From: Thalassolituus sp006212115
GTDB taxonomy: Bacteria; Pseudomonadota; Gammaproteobacteria; Pseudomonadales; Oceanobacteraceae
DNA: 64,000 nucleotides
NCBI RefSeq assembly: GCF_040372045.1
Contig: NZ_BAABWH010000001.1
Direction: 5' to 3' (one strand)
This document shows, one piece after another, positions 1-8,045 of the stretch. The translations under genes were made by a program, and so were the position numbers. The notes under the pieces were generated by a model, which was not told where the DNA came from, did no database searches, and was given only the letters and a program-made list of their open reading frames with translations. The first letter of the stretch is position 1. Each line of letters starts with the position of its first letter.

Positions 1-51
1 TCCTGACTCCAACTGAATAACCGGCGCTGTTACCGGCCATAAGGACACATC

Positions 52-543
52 GTGATCAAACCACTGACACTGCTTCTATCCGCTGCGCTCTCCCACTCTG
101 TTATTGCCGACACGTCGATGACAGAGGTGCTTGATGAGCATGGTATTGTCGGTTGTAAACCTCAGCTCGAAGCCCTTGCCGATAGCGTGATTGGTGAAAA
201 CGAACACCGCCTACACCTCTATCAACCGAAGCGCCATGCCGACAAGTACCCTTTCTCTGTTACTGGCATCATTTCTTACCGGGATCAGGAGGCACAGATT
301 GAGTTCAATGCCAGCCCGATGATCGAAGGCGGCTGCGAAGTGTCCTATGTAGAATCGTTCGCACTGCCCGAAACCTGCGTGAAAATTCGAGAAGAAGTGT
401 TCAAAAAATGGAAGTTTGTCGGCCGCCTGAGCGACAAAAGTTTCTTCCTGCACCACAAGAAAGAACTCGCACGCAATGCGACGCTGACATCGATTAACTC
501 CGGCGCTGCCTGTTTAATCACTCGCCGCGACAGCGGAATCTGA
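52..543 (+). CDS. Secreted protein of unknown function
   Basis: The product is 163 residues. The frame opens with GTG at 52, preceded by AAGGA six bases upstream, which fixes this start. The first ~20 residues form a classical signal peptide (MIKPLTLLLSAALSHSVIA, then D), so the mature protein is probably periplasmic or secreted. Three cysteines (C35, C94 and C108) plus one near the C-terminus could form disulfides. I recognise no domain. It ends nine bases before the cobB start and is probably co-transcribed with it. Confidence 0.75.
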   Translation: MIKPLTLLLSAALSHSVIADTSMTEVLDEHGIVGCKPQLEALADSVIGENEHRLHLYQPKRHADKYPFSVTGIISYRDQEAQIEFNASPMIEGGCEVSYVESFALPETCVKIREEVFKKWKFVGRLSDKSFFLHHKKELARNATLTSINSGAACLITRRDSGI

Positions 544-551
544 TTCCCGCC

Positions 552-1253
552 ATGACGGATAGAGCACCGCACCAGCGTATCGTCGTACTCACTGGTGCGG
601 GTATCTCAGCCGAATCCGGTATCAATACCTTTCGAGACAATGGAGGCTTATGGGAGAACCATCGCCTCGAAGATGTTGCCACTCCAGAAGCCTTCTCTCG
701 TGATCCAGCGCTGGTTCAGCGCTTCTACAACCTTCGCCGCGCACAACTGAATTCTGTTACCTACAACGCTGCGCATAAGGCTCTGGCGGAATTTGAGCGA
801 AGCTTTCACGGCGAATTTCTACTGGTAACCCAGAATGTCGACCACCTACACCGCCTGTCAGGTTCACAGAATCTGATTCATATGCACGGTGAGCTTCGAA
901 AATCACGCTGCACGACCACCAATCTAGTGTACGACCAGCTCGACGATATCGACGTCCATACGCATTGTGACTGCTGCAATACGCCGACACTACGACCTCA
1001 TATCGTCTGGTTTGGAGAGATGCCGCTTTTGATGGACGACATCTACGCCGCACTGGAACAATGTGACCTCTTTATAAGCATAGGAACCTCTGGCAACGTC
1101 TACCCTGCCGCGGGTTTTGTTGAAGTTGCCAACAGCGTGGGGGCTCGAACAGTCGAAATAAACCTCGAACCATCCAGAGGTGTCACCTTATTCCATGAAG
1201 CGTATCAAGGGCCTGCATCCGTTGCTGTACCGGAGTTCCTGTCGAACCTCTAG
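552..1253 (+). CDS. cobB: NAD-dependent protein deacylase (sirtuin, CobB type)
   Basis: The 233-residue protein is a sirtuin, which removes acyl groups from lysine using NAD and releases nicotinamide and O-acyl-ADP-ribose. The family motifs are in order: GAGISAESG with NTFRD (residues 15-29, NAD binding), TQNVDHLH (93-100) and the catalytic His of MHGEL (H112). A zinc module follows, with C120 and the CDCC cluster at 139-142, then LRPHIVWFGEMP as in E. coli CobB. The length is normal for a short bacterial sirtuin. It follows the small secreted-protein gene by eight bases. No strong ribosome site is visible, so translation may depend on the upstream gene. Confidence 0.93.
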   Translation: MTDRAPHQRIVVLTGAGISAESGINTFRDNGGLWENHRLEDVATPEAFSRDPALVQRFYNLRRAQLNSVTYNAAHKALAEFERSFHGEFLLVTQNVDHLHRLSGSQNLIHMHGELRKSRCTTTNLVYDQLDDIDVHTHCDCCNTPTLRPHIVWFGEMPLLMDDIYAALEQCDLFISIGTSGNVYPAAGFVEVANSVGARTVEINLEPSRGVTLFHEAYQGPASVAVPEFLSNL

Positions 1254-1340
1254 CGTTTCATCCCTCCGAGGAAGTCCACACGAGAAACGCCCACACCAAA
1301 AAACGTCCACACCAAAAACCTCCACAAGAGACAGGCGCAT

Positions 1341-1370
1341 AAAAAAACCCGCCGAAGCGGGTTTCTTATG
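1341..1370. terminator. Bidirectional intrinsic terminator between cobB and amtB
   Basis: An 8-bp stem (AAACCCGC at 1345-1352 with GCGGGTTT at 1357-1364) closes a CGAA tetraloop. It is followed by TTTCTT on the plus strand and by a seven-T run on the minus strand. It therefore suits both convergent genes, and better for amtB. Confidence 0.85.
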
Positions 1371-1389
1371 TATATCAACCAACCACGAA

Positions 1390-2619
1390 TCAATCGTCGT
1401 TCGTTGAGCCAATTTTGTGAATCGACAGGTCAGCACCGTTGAACTCTTCTTCTTCGCTCAGACGAATACCCGACACAGCTTTCACGAGGCCATAAACGAT
1501 AAAGCCACCAATCACAGCAACCGCGATACCAGCAACAGTACCGATCAGCTGAGACATCAGGCTCACGCCACCGAGACCGCCCATCGCTTCTGTGCCAAAG
1601 ATACCGCAGGCAATACCACCCCACGCACCACACAGGCCGTGCAGTGGCCATACGCCCAGTACGTCATCGAATTTAGGGAACTTGTTCTGCGCCAGAGTGA
1701 AGACCCAAACAAACAGCGCACCAGCAACACCGCCAACCAGCAGTGCACCGATTGGATGCAATACGTCTGAACCAGCACACACGGCTACCAGGCCTGCCAG
1801 AGGGCCATTATGAATAAAGCCTGGGTCATTGCGACCAACAACCATAGCAACAACAACACCACCGACCATCGCCATCAGGCTGTTTACAGCTACCAGACCA
1901 GAGATGCCATCCAATGTTTGAGCAGACATCACGTTAAAGCCGAACCAACCTACAGTCAGAATCCACGCGCCCATCGCCAGCCAAGGGATATTCGAAGGCG
2001 CGAATGCAGTGACTTTTCCATCACGATAACGACCTTTACGTGAACCCAGCAGAACCACGGCTGCAAACGCAATCCAACCGCCCACACCGTGTACAACAAC
2101 AGAACCGGCAAAATCATGGAAGCCGGCACCGTAGGTTTCTTCCAGCCAGCCCTGCAGGCTGAAGCCAAATACAGCGTTGCCATTCCAGATGATGCCTTCG
2201 AAGAATGGGTAGACGAACGCAACGGTCAGCGCGGAAGCAATCAATACTGGGTAGAACTTAGCGCGCTCTGCAATACCACCAGAAACAATGGCTGGAATCG
2301 CCGCAGCAAAGGTCAGCAGGAAGAAGAACTTAACCAGCTCATATCCGTTGTTTTCGGTCAGCTCAGCGGCGCTGGCAAAGAAATCCATGCCGTAGGCAAC
2401 CTGATAACCGATAAAGAAGTAGGCGATGGTTGAAACGCCAAAGTCGGTAATAATTTTAACCAGTGCGTTAACCTGGTTCTTGTGACGTACTGTACCGACC
2501 TCAAGAAACGCGAAGCCTGCGTGCATCGCCAGTACCATGATGGCACCCAGCAGAATAAACATTGTGTTCGCGCTGTACATAAGAGTTTCGACAGCTGAGT
2601 TAATACCTGTGATATCCAC
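1390..2619 (-). CDS. amtB: Ammonium transporter, Amt/MEP/Rh family
   Basis: The 409-residue, multi-pass inner-membrane protein conducts ammonium. Hydrophobic helices run from about residue 17 to 380. Family signatures include FAGSVVVHGVGGWIAF and the later HGLCGAWGGIACG, both carrying pore histidines. The C-terminal cytoplasmic tail (SEEEEFNGADLSIH) is the usual PII/GlnK contact region. Translation starts at GTG (2619), with AGAGGA about six bases upstream. No glnK is adjacent, unlike the usual glnK-amtB operon. The upstream region has a sigma-54 promoter match and an NtrC-like palindrome, so nitrogen-limited expression is likely. Confidence 0.94.
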   Translation of the reverse strand: MDITGINSAVETLMYSANTMFILLGAIMVLAMHAGFAFLEVGTVRHKNQVNALVKIITDFGVSTIAYFFIGYQVAYGMDFFASAAELTENNGYELVKFFFLLTFAAAIPAIVSGGIAERAKFYPVLIASALTVAFVYPFFEGIIWNGNAVFGFSLQGWLEETYGAGFHDFAGSVVVHGVGGWIAFAAVVLLGSRKGRYRDGKVTAFAPSNIPWLAMGAWILTVGWFGFNVMSAQTLDGISGLVAVNSLMAMVGGVVVAMVVGRNDPGFIHNGPLAGLVAVCAGSDVLHPIGALLVGGVAGALFVWVFTLAQNKFPKFDDVLGVWPLHGLCGAWGGIACGIFGTEAMGGLGGVSLMSQLIGTVAGIAVAVIGGFIVYGLVKAVSGIRLSEEEEFNGADLSIHKIGSTNDD

Positions 2620-2734
2620 GAGTAATCCTCTGATAGTTCGTTTTAGTTGTGTCTGGCGCGGCGCACTCTATCGGTGCCCTTTGCGCATAGTCGGGGCAAT
2701 AATCCCCTAAAGTCCGTTAACAGGGGGACGATAA

Positions 2735-2750
2735 AGCAGGATTTATGCCA
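2735..2750 (-). promoter_or_regulatory. Sigma-54 (-24/-12) promoter for amtB
   Basis: Read on the minus strand the bases are TGGCATAAATCCTGCT. The GG and GC dinucleotides are ten bases apart, as required by the RpoN consensus TGGCAC-N5-TTGC. The site lies 116 bases upstream of the amtB GTG, implying a leader of about 100 bases. Confidence 0.7.
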
Positions 2751-2899
2751 TTTTGTCCACTTTGGCAAAAACCAGAAATAAAAAACGCCCAAAAGTAGAG
2801 CCGGAGCGCCCTTCAGGGATGCATCACGAAGATTGAGAGAATGAAAGCAAGAAGATCAGGCCATATAAAGGCACTACTTTTTAACATCATGGATCAACA

Positions 2900-2916
2900 T
2901 GCACAGATATAGTGCA
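2900..2916. promoter_or_regulatory. NtrC-type enhancer site upstream of amtB
   Basis: TGCAC-N7-GTGCA is a perfect 17-bp palindromic match to the NtrC consensus spacing. It sits about 150 bases upstream of the predicted -24/-12 element, a normal enhancer distance for a sigma-54 activator. Function is inferred from sequence and position only. Confidence 0.65.
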
Positions 2917-2952
2917 AATCAATCCAAGACAAGTTAGTTACCTATAGCGGCG

Positions 2953-5100
2953 CTACTTAAGAGTAATCTCAAAAGCCACATGGATATTCTGGCGGCGCTC
3001 AAAGTCTTTAGGAATCGACTTACCTGTGACGTCTCGCACTGCAAACTCCGCTAAGGCCTCACGATCGAGACAGAATTTGCGCAAGTTATTGGAGAAGATC
3101 AAGGTGCCACCCGGTGCTAGTCGATCCATCGCCATACGTATCAAGTCAGCATGATCTCGCTGAATATCCAGTACGCCTTCCATACGCTTGGAATTCGAGA
3201 AAGTCGGCGGGTCCATAAAGATAAGATCGTATTCGCCAGTGTCATCTTTCAGCCACTGCAGACAGTCAGCCTGAACAAAACTGTGCTCATCCGGGTTCAG
3301 GTCATTGGCGCGGAAGTTATCCTTGCCCCAGTTGAGGTAAGTACGGGACATGTCCACACTGGTCGTCTTAGCACCGGCAACCGCCGCATGCAGCGACGCT
3401 GTCGCCGTGTAGCAGAACAGGTTAAGGAAACGCTTACCGCTTGCCTGTTTCGCGATATGCAGACGCGTCGGCCGGTGATCAAGGAACAAACCTGTATCGA
3501 GATAGTCGCGAAGATTCACCAGCACGTTCACCTGTCCTTCGCGGACGGTCATGGTGCGCTTTTCATCGCTCTGCTTCTCGTACTGACGTTTACCACTCTG
3601 ACGCTCACGGCGCTTGAGTACAATCTGCTCCGCTGGTACGCCCGTGACTTCAGGTAAGGCTGCCAGAACATCCAGCAGACGCTTCTCAGCGACCTGAGGG
3701 TCAATCGACTTAGGCGGTACGTATTCCTGAACATGAAGCCAATCTTCATAACGATCAACCGCCACGGCGTATTCGGGAATATCGGCATCGTAAATCCGAT
3801 AGCAATGAACATTCTCACGCTTGGCCCATTTACCCATATTCTTCATATTCTTTTTAAGACGGTTCGCGAACGCTTCTACCGGGCCTCGTATCGCAGTAGG
3901 CTGCGGTCGCGAGGAGCGTTCATCAGCAGCACCGAAGACCAAAAGTTTGGTCTCAATCTTACCGTTCATAAACTTGTATTGCTTATCAAGCGGCCTGCGT
4001 ATAGCTCGGGCCAGATCGATGTTGCCGGTAAAAATTGCCAGACGCCATTCCGGTAACTTCATGGTCGCGTCATGAAGTTGCTGATAAAGCGGAGCGAGCT
4101 GCGGCAGCTCACTCAGACGCTCACCATAAGGGGGGTTGGAGATAACCATTCCGCCCTGCTGAATAACGTCCTTCTGAATACGAAGGTCATTGATATCGCG
4201 ACGTTCGAGGTGCACTTTGCCAGCAAGCCCTGAGCGCTCGAGGTTTTTGTTCGCTGCATTCAGCTGCTCGGAGTCGATGTCGAAGCCGTACAATCGATTC
4301 TTCATGCTGTTGATGCCATCGGTACGACGCTGACGCGCTTCCTCCACCAACTTCATCCACAGCTTACGTTCATGGCTTTTCCAGCGCTCAAAGCCCCAAC
4401 CTTGTCGATTCAGTCCCGGTGCGACATCCGCCGCCATCAGCCCGGCTTCGATCAGCAAGGTGCCTGACCCGCACATAGGATCGACCAGGGTTTTTCCTTC
4501 CTTCGCCAGATCTGGCCAGCCCGCCCGGATCAACAATGCTGCGGCGAGGTTTTCTTTTAAGGGTGCCTTACCCGGCTGCAGGCGATAGCCACGCCGGTGC
4601 ATGCTTTCGCCAGAGACGTTAAGAAACAACGACAGACGGCCTTTGCGTAGCTGGGCCTCAATACGGATGTCTCCCGACTTATCGACAGACGGACGTACGC
4701 CTGTCTGCTCGCGAAACACATCCACCACGGCGTCTTTAATGCGTTGAGCACCAAACTGGGTGTTATTCAGAAACCGGCTGCTGCCGTGAAAATCGATGCG
4801 GAACGTTGCATCTACGGGAAATAGCGATGGCCAATCGACAGACTTCGCCATTTTGTACATTTCGTCAGCGCTTTCCACCTGACATTCCTGTAACGGCAAC
4901 AACAGACGGCTGGCCAGTCGTGACCACAAACACACTCGATAAGCGGCTTCGAGATCGCCGTGCCAATACACGCCAATATGGCTTTCTTTATCAACACTTC
5001 CGCCTAAGTGTCTGATTTCATCTGCGAGAAGCGCTTCCGTACCTTTTGCGCAAACCGCCAGCCAATTGGTGTTGGGATCGTTGTATTCCACGTCACTCAT
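2953..5100 (-). CDS. rlmL: Fused 23S rRNA methyltransferase RlmKL (m2G2445 and m7G2069)
   Basis: About 715 residues if started at the ATG at 5100 (MSDVEYND); an in-frame ATG at 5109 and a GTG at 5112 are alternatives. The N-terminal half has the THUMP region and the RlmL N2-methyltransferase core, including VDPMCGSGTLLIEAG and NPPYGERL. The C-terminal half is the RlmK-type methyltransferase, with FLNLFCYTATASLHAA and DPPTFSNSKR. Both SAM-dependent modules modify 23S rRNA during assembly of the large subunit. The length matches the gammaproteobacterial fusion (about 700 residues). The gene stands alone on the minus strand, downstream of nothing obvious, and divergent from rmf, another ribosome-related gene. 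Confidence 0.93.
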   Translation of the reverse strand: MSDVEYNDPNTNWLAVCAKGTEALLADEIRHLGGSVDKESHIGVYWHGDLEAAYRVCLWSRLASRLLLPLQECQVESADEMYKMAKSVDWPSLFPVDATFRIDFHGSSRFLNNTQFGAQRIKDAVVDVFREQTGVRPSVDKSGDIRIEAQLRKGRLSLFLNVSGESMHRRGYRLQPGKAPLKENLAAALLIRAGWPDLAKEGKTLVDPMCGSGTLLIEAGLMAADVAPGLNRQGWGFERWKSHERKLWMKLVEEARQRRTDGINSMKNRLYGFDIDSEQLNAANKNLERSGLAGKVHLERRDINDLRIQKDVIQQGGMVISNPPYGERLSELPQLAPLYQQLHDATMKLPEWRLAIFTGNIDLARAIRRPLDKQYKFMNGKIETKLLVFGAADERSSRPQPTAIRGPVEAFANRLKKNMKNMGKWAKRENVHCYRIYDADIPEYAVAVDRYEDWLHVQEYVPPKSIDPQVAEKRLLDVLAALPEVTGVPAEQIVLKRRERQSGKRQYEKQSDEKRTMTVREGQVNVLVNLRDYLDTGLFLDHRPTRLHIAKQASGKRFLNLFCYTATASLHAAVAGAKTTSVDMSRTYLNWGKDNFRANDLNPDEHSFVQADCLQWLKDDTGEYDLIFMDPPTFSNSKRMEGVLDIQRDHADLIRMAMDRLAPGGTLIFSNNLRKFCLDREALAEFAVRDVTGKSIPKDFERRQNIHVAFEITLK

Positions 5101-5262
5101 ACAGTGCATCACTCTGGGTAATAGCTAACGGCTTCTAAAACAGATCCCGTTAGAACAAATCAATCATTAACATTCACCGTGTTGTCACGGTACAACTATA
5201 TCCGGTCCGCCGATTTTTCTGTGGCTCACCTCCAAACTTTCGTCACACGAGGAAGCATCTCT

Positions 5263-5457
5263 ATGAAAAGACAGAAACGCGACATGCAGGAAAGAGCATT
5301 TGCACGTGGCTACCGAGCAGGCGTTGAGCGCCGCTCAAAAGATCTGGCCCCCGCAGGCCCTACGCACGACGACTGGATGGCTGGTTGGCGATCCGGACGT
5401 GAAGACAACTGGGATGGTTATACCGGCGTTTCTGGTATCCACCGAATGGCGGTGTAG
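5263..5457 (+). CDS. rmf: Ribosome modulation factor
   Basis: The product is 64 residues beginning MKRQKRDMQERAFARGYRAG. The ATG at 5263 is chosen because GAGGAAG lies seven bases upstream and because the family starts this way; the open frame extends further upstream without homology. RMF binds 30S subunits and dimerises 70S into inactive 100S ribosomes in stationary phase. The conserved basic N-terminus and the core DDWMAGWRSGREDNW are both present. Two hairpins follow the gene, so it is monocistronic. Confidence 0.95.
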   Translation: MKRQKRDMQERAFARGYRAGVERRSKDLAPAGPTHDDWMAGWRSGREDNWDGYTGVSGIHRMAV

Positions 5458-5511
5458 TACGCGCCATCAAACGAATTTTCTCCACTCCTGACGAACGTCG
5501 TCAGACCCTAT

Positions 5512-5556
5512 GCTCCCCCACCCGGGGAGCTTATGCCCGGTCTTAACCGGGCTTTT
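5512..5556 (+). terminator. Double hairpin terminator after rmf
   Basis: The first hairpin is GCTCCCC (5512-5518) with GGGGAGC (5524-5530). The second, GCCCGG (5535-5540) with CCGGGC (5547-5552), is followed by TTTTCT. The second has the U-run of an intrinsic terminator. The pyrD stop codon on the opposite strand is just beyond. Confidence 0.75.
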
Positions 5557-5565
5557 CTATGTCAG

Positions 5566-6585
5566 TCAGACTTTTGCGATCGAACGAGCACACTCGCCAA
5601 TCAATTCTGGACCACGGTAAATAAAACCAGAATAGACCTGTACCAGCTGGGCACCAGCACGGAATTTGTCGACAGCATCTTCACCTTCAAGGATACCACC
5701 CACACCAATCACCGGGATACGATCGCCAAGCACACCGCACAAGCGAGCAATGGTCAGGGTCGACAGCTCGGTCACTGGTGCGCCAGATAGACCACCTGCC
5801 TCGCTACCAAACTCAGACTTCTCGACTCCCTCTCTCGACAGAGTGGTGTTGGTTGCAATAACGCCATCGATCTCGCAATCGAGTAGGGTTTGGGCAACGG
5901 TATCGATTTCTTCGTTTTCCATATCCGGCGCGATTTTCACGAAGATAGGCTTATAACCGTGTTCTTTCGCGAGCTCAGCCTGACGCTCCTTTAACGGCAT
6001 CAGCAAGTCACGCAGGGCATCGCCATACTGTAGAGTACGCAGCCCCGGTGTGTTCGGAGAAGAAATATTAACCGTAATGTAGGTCGCGTGCTCGTACACT
6101 TTCTCAAGGCAAATCAGGTAGTCTGATGTTGCATCTTCTACTGCAGTGTCGAAGTTTTTACCGATATTGATTCCCAGCACACCCTTAAACTTCGCTTTCT
6201 TAACCTGCTCAACGAGGTGATCTACACCTTTGTTGTTGAATCCCATACGGTTAATGATGGCGCGCTCTTCAGGAAGACGGAACAAACGAGGCTTTGGATT
6301 GCCCGGCTGAGGGCGAGGTGTGATGGTCCCGATCTCGATAAAACCAAAACCGAGTCGGGCAAAAGCATCGATAAAATCTCCATTTTTATCCAGACCTGCG
6401 GCAAGACCAACGGGGTTTGGGAAGGTAATGCCAGCCACTGTTACTGGCTGATCGGGTACTTTCCTTGTTAATAGGCCAAGTATCCCCAGCTTTTCTGCCC
6501 TACCGAGTAATTTGAGACCCAGATCGTGGGATGTTTCACCATCCATCGTAAATAAAAATGAACGGGCGAGATTGTACCAACTCAT
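5566..6585 (-). CDS. pyrD: Dihydroorotate dehydrogenase (quinone), class 2
   Basis: The 339-residue FMN flavoprotein oxidises dihydroorotate to orotate in pyrimidine synthesis and passes electrons to the quinone pool. The N-terminal amphipathic helix (MSWYNLARSFLF) and the length mark the membrane-associated class 2 enzyme. Motifs include NPVGLAAGLDKNG, FIEIGTITPRPQPGNPKPRLFRL and NRMGFNNKG. Near the end is the FMN phosphate site IPVIGVGGI followed by AGAQLVQVYSGFIYRGP. The catalytic-serine region VNISSPNTPGLR is also present. It lies between rmf and a DUF2835 gene, a neighbourhood shared with other gammaproteobacteria. Confidence 0.96.
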   Translation of the reverse strand: MSWYNLARSFLFTMDGETSHDLGLKLLGRAEKLGILGLLTRKVPDQPVTVAGITFPNPVGLAAGLDKNGDFIDAFARLGFGFIEIGTITPRPQPGNPKPRLFRLPEERAIINRMGFNNKGVDHLVEQVKKAKFKGVLGINIGKNFDTAVEDATSDYLICLEKVYEHATYITVNISSPNTPGLRTLQYGDALRDLLMPLKERQAELAKEHGYKPIFVKIAPDMENEEIDTVAQTLLDCEIDGVIATNTTLSREGVEKSEFGSEAGGLSGAPVTELSTLTIARLCGVLGDRIPVIGVGGILEGEDAVDKFRAGAQLVQVYSGFIYRGPELIGECARSIAKV

Positions 6586-6675
6586 AAACTTCTCTCAGGC
6601 TAACGGGGGCTAATAGATATCTGCGCGCATTATAGGGACTTATCAGGTCGCTGTAGATCCCTGTCGGGCAAAAAG

Positions 6676-6900
6676 TCAGGCGAGGCGCTCAATTCGTTCG
6701 AATTTTCCCTGAGCATTGAAATGAATCGCAAAACGGCCGTGCACTCCCTCCCGGGTAACCACTTTCTGTAATACTCCCGCAGGAAATCGTACCGTTCTGC
6801 CATCCACTGTGTGTGCAAGGACAGTGCGAGCATTGCCCTGATAGTAGCGCAGGTATTCATCACTACTGATGGAAAGGTAAACGACGATACGCTGACTCAT
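6676..6900 (-). CDS. DUF2835 family small protein
   Basis: The 74-residue product matches the pattern of DUF2835: an N-terminal YLSISSDEYLRYYQG, then VRFPAGVLQKVVTREGVHGRFAIHF and a short C-terminus. The family is found in gammaproteobacteria and has no assigned function. Its start overlaps the end of the upstream gene by four bases (ATGA), indicating translational coupling. No signal peptide or membrane segment is seen. Confidence 0.8.
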   Translation of the reverse strand: MSQRIVVYLSISSDEYLRYYQGNARTVLAHTVDGRTVRFPAGVLQKVVTREGVHGRFAIHFNAQGKFERIERLA

Positions 6901-7973
6901 GGCTTTTCCGTTTTTCTACTGCGTGCTTCTCGGCGAACATCCCGACGAATGCGCCAGCGCTCGAGGCGTTCTCGTATATCTTTGAACAGTCGAATCCGGG
7001 GCTCGGTCATGAGCTCGGGATGCCGTAATGCGAGAATGGCTTCTGGCTGCAAATACGCTGGCAAAACACTCAGGCCTTTCTGATTGAACAACATGGGGGC
7101 CAGAGCGCCATAGCGCTCCCAGGGTAATGCTTCTGCGCGGCATTCAGGACGGCTCGTCATTACTTTTCCCAGCAAAGCTTCTGTCCGCAACATGGAGCAA
7201 TTTACACTCTCATTCCAAGCTGGATCAACGTAATCAAGCCAATCAAAGGCATCCCCGATCACCCAACGTTCATTCTCACACAGAACGTACGGAGCTAAAG
7301 GCGACTCCGTCAAAGGATCTGGATGCTCAGATAAAATTCGGTTCCAGAAGCGAAGTCCCTGAAAGTTCGCGACCAGATCCGCAAATGAATATACGCCTGT
7401 CGTCTCTGCACCGAAATACACTGACTCGGTCCACTCGCCGAACAGCAAAGCGTTCTTCAGGCTGCCATGCATCTGCTCGGTCTCTTCGAAGTAGCTATAA
7501 CCTTCTGTGAAGAAGTGACCAAACTTATCAGTGCCTACGTAGTCATCGCCGACGCGTACAACAGAAGCTACGCGTTCAGAAAGCACCAGAGATGGCGAAT
7601 GCGGCCAGGTAAATTCGTGATACACCGAGTCCTGAAACAAGGTAGATAAACGCTCGATGTCCGGGCTTTGCTCAGCATAGGATTCAACCTGCCCCACTAA
7701 TGGCCGGGCCAGCAAAACCCTGAAGGAGTCATACAGCCGATCGACATTGCAGCGGGAGCGCACAGGCACACGCTGTACCTTACGCGGTTTAAGATGAGGC
7801 TCATTGCGATTGGCGCGCACAAGTGCGCGATCGATACGCTGTGCTACTTCGGCATTTAACGCATTACGGCTGTCCGTCAGCGTATCCAGCTCGGGCTGAC
7901 TGAAATGATCAACCTCAGCAGCATACAAGAATGCAGTTGTAGACAGTGCCAGAACGGCAATCAGCGCTTTCAA
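6897..7973 (-). CDS. Secreted protein of unknown function, coupled to the DUF2835 gene
   Basis: The product is 358 residues with an N-terminal signal sequence (KALIAVLALSTTAFLYAAE). The first possible start in the frame is TTG at 7973, with no good ribosome site, so the exact start is uncertain. Distinctive segments are LSERVASVVRVGDDYVGTDKFGHFFTEGYSYFE (residues ~131-163), a conserved-looking patch with Asp and His, and a basic C-terminus rich in Arg. I cannot name the family. Four cysteines are spread over the mature part. The last four bases overlap the DUF2835 start. Confidence 0.7.
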   Translation of the reverse strand: MKALIAVLALSTTAFLYAAEVDHFSQPELDTLTDSRNALNAEVAQRIDRALVRANRNEPHLKPRKVQRVPVRSRCNVDRLYDSFRVLLARPLVGQVESYAEQSPDIERLSTLFQDSVYHEFTWPHSPSLVLSERVASVVRVGDDYVGTDKFGHFFTEGYSYFEETEQMHGSLKNALLFGEWTESVYFGAETTGVYSFADLVANFQGLRFWNRILSEHPDPLTESPLAPYVLCENERWVIGDAFDWLDYVDPAWNESVNCSMLRTEALLGKVMTSRPECRAEALPWERYGALAPMLFNQKGLSVLPAYLQPEAILALRHPELMTEPRIRLFKDIRERLERWRIRRDVRREARSRKTEKP

Positions 7974-8045
7974 GAGGGGGATTCGCGTCGGTGAAAACCG
8001 CAGTTTTACACCGACGCTGGCTTCATATCAACTTAAGAGCCCGGT

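Noticed and set aside
1417..2433. Open frames antisense to amtB
   Set aside because: They lack ribosome sites and coding character and lie fully within the well-supported amtB gene.
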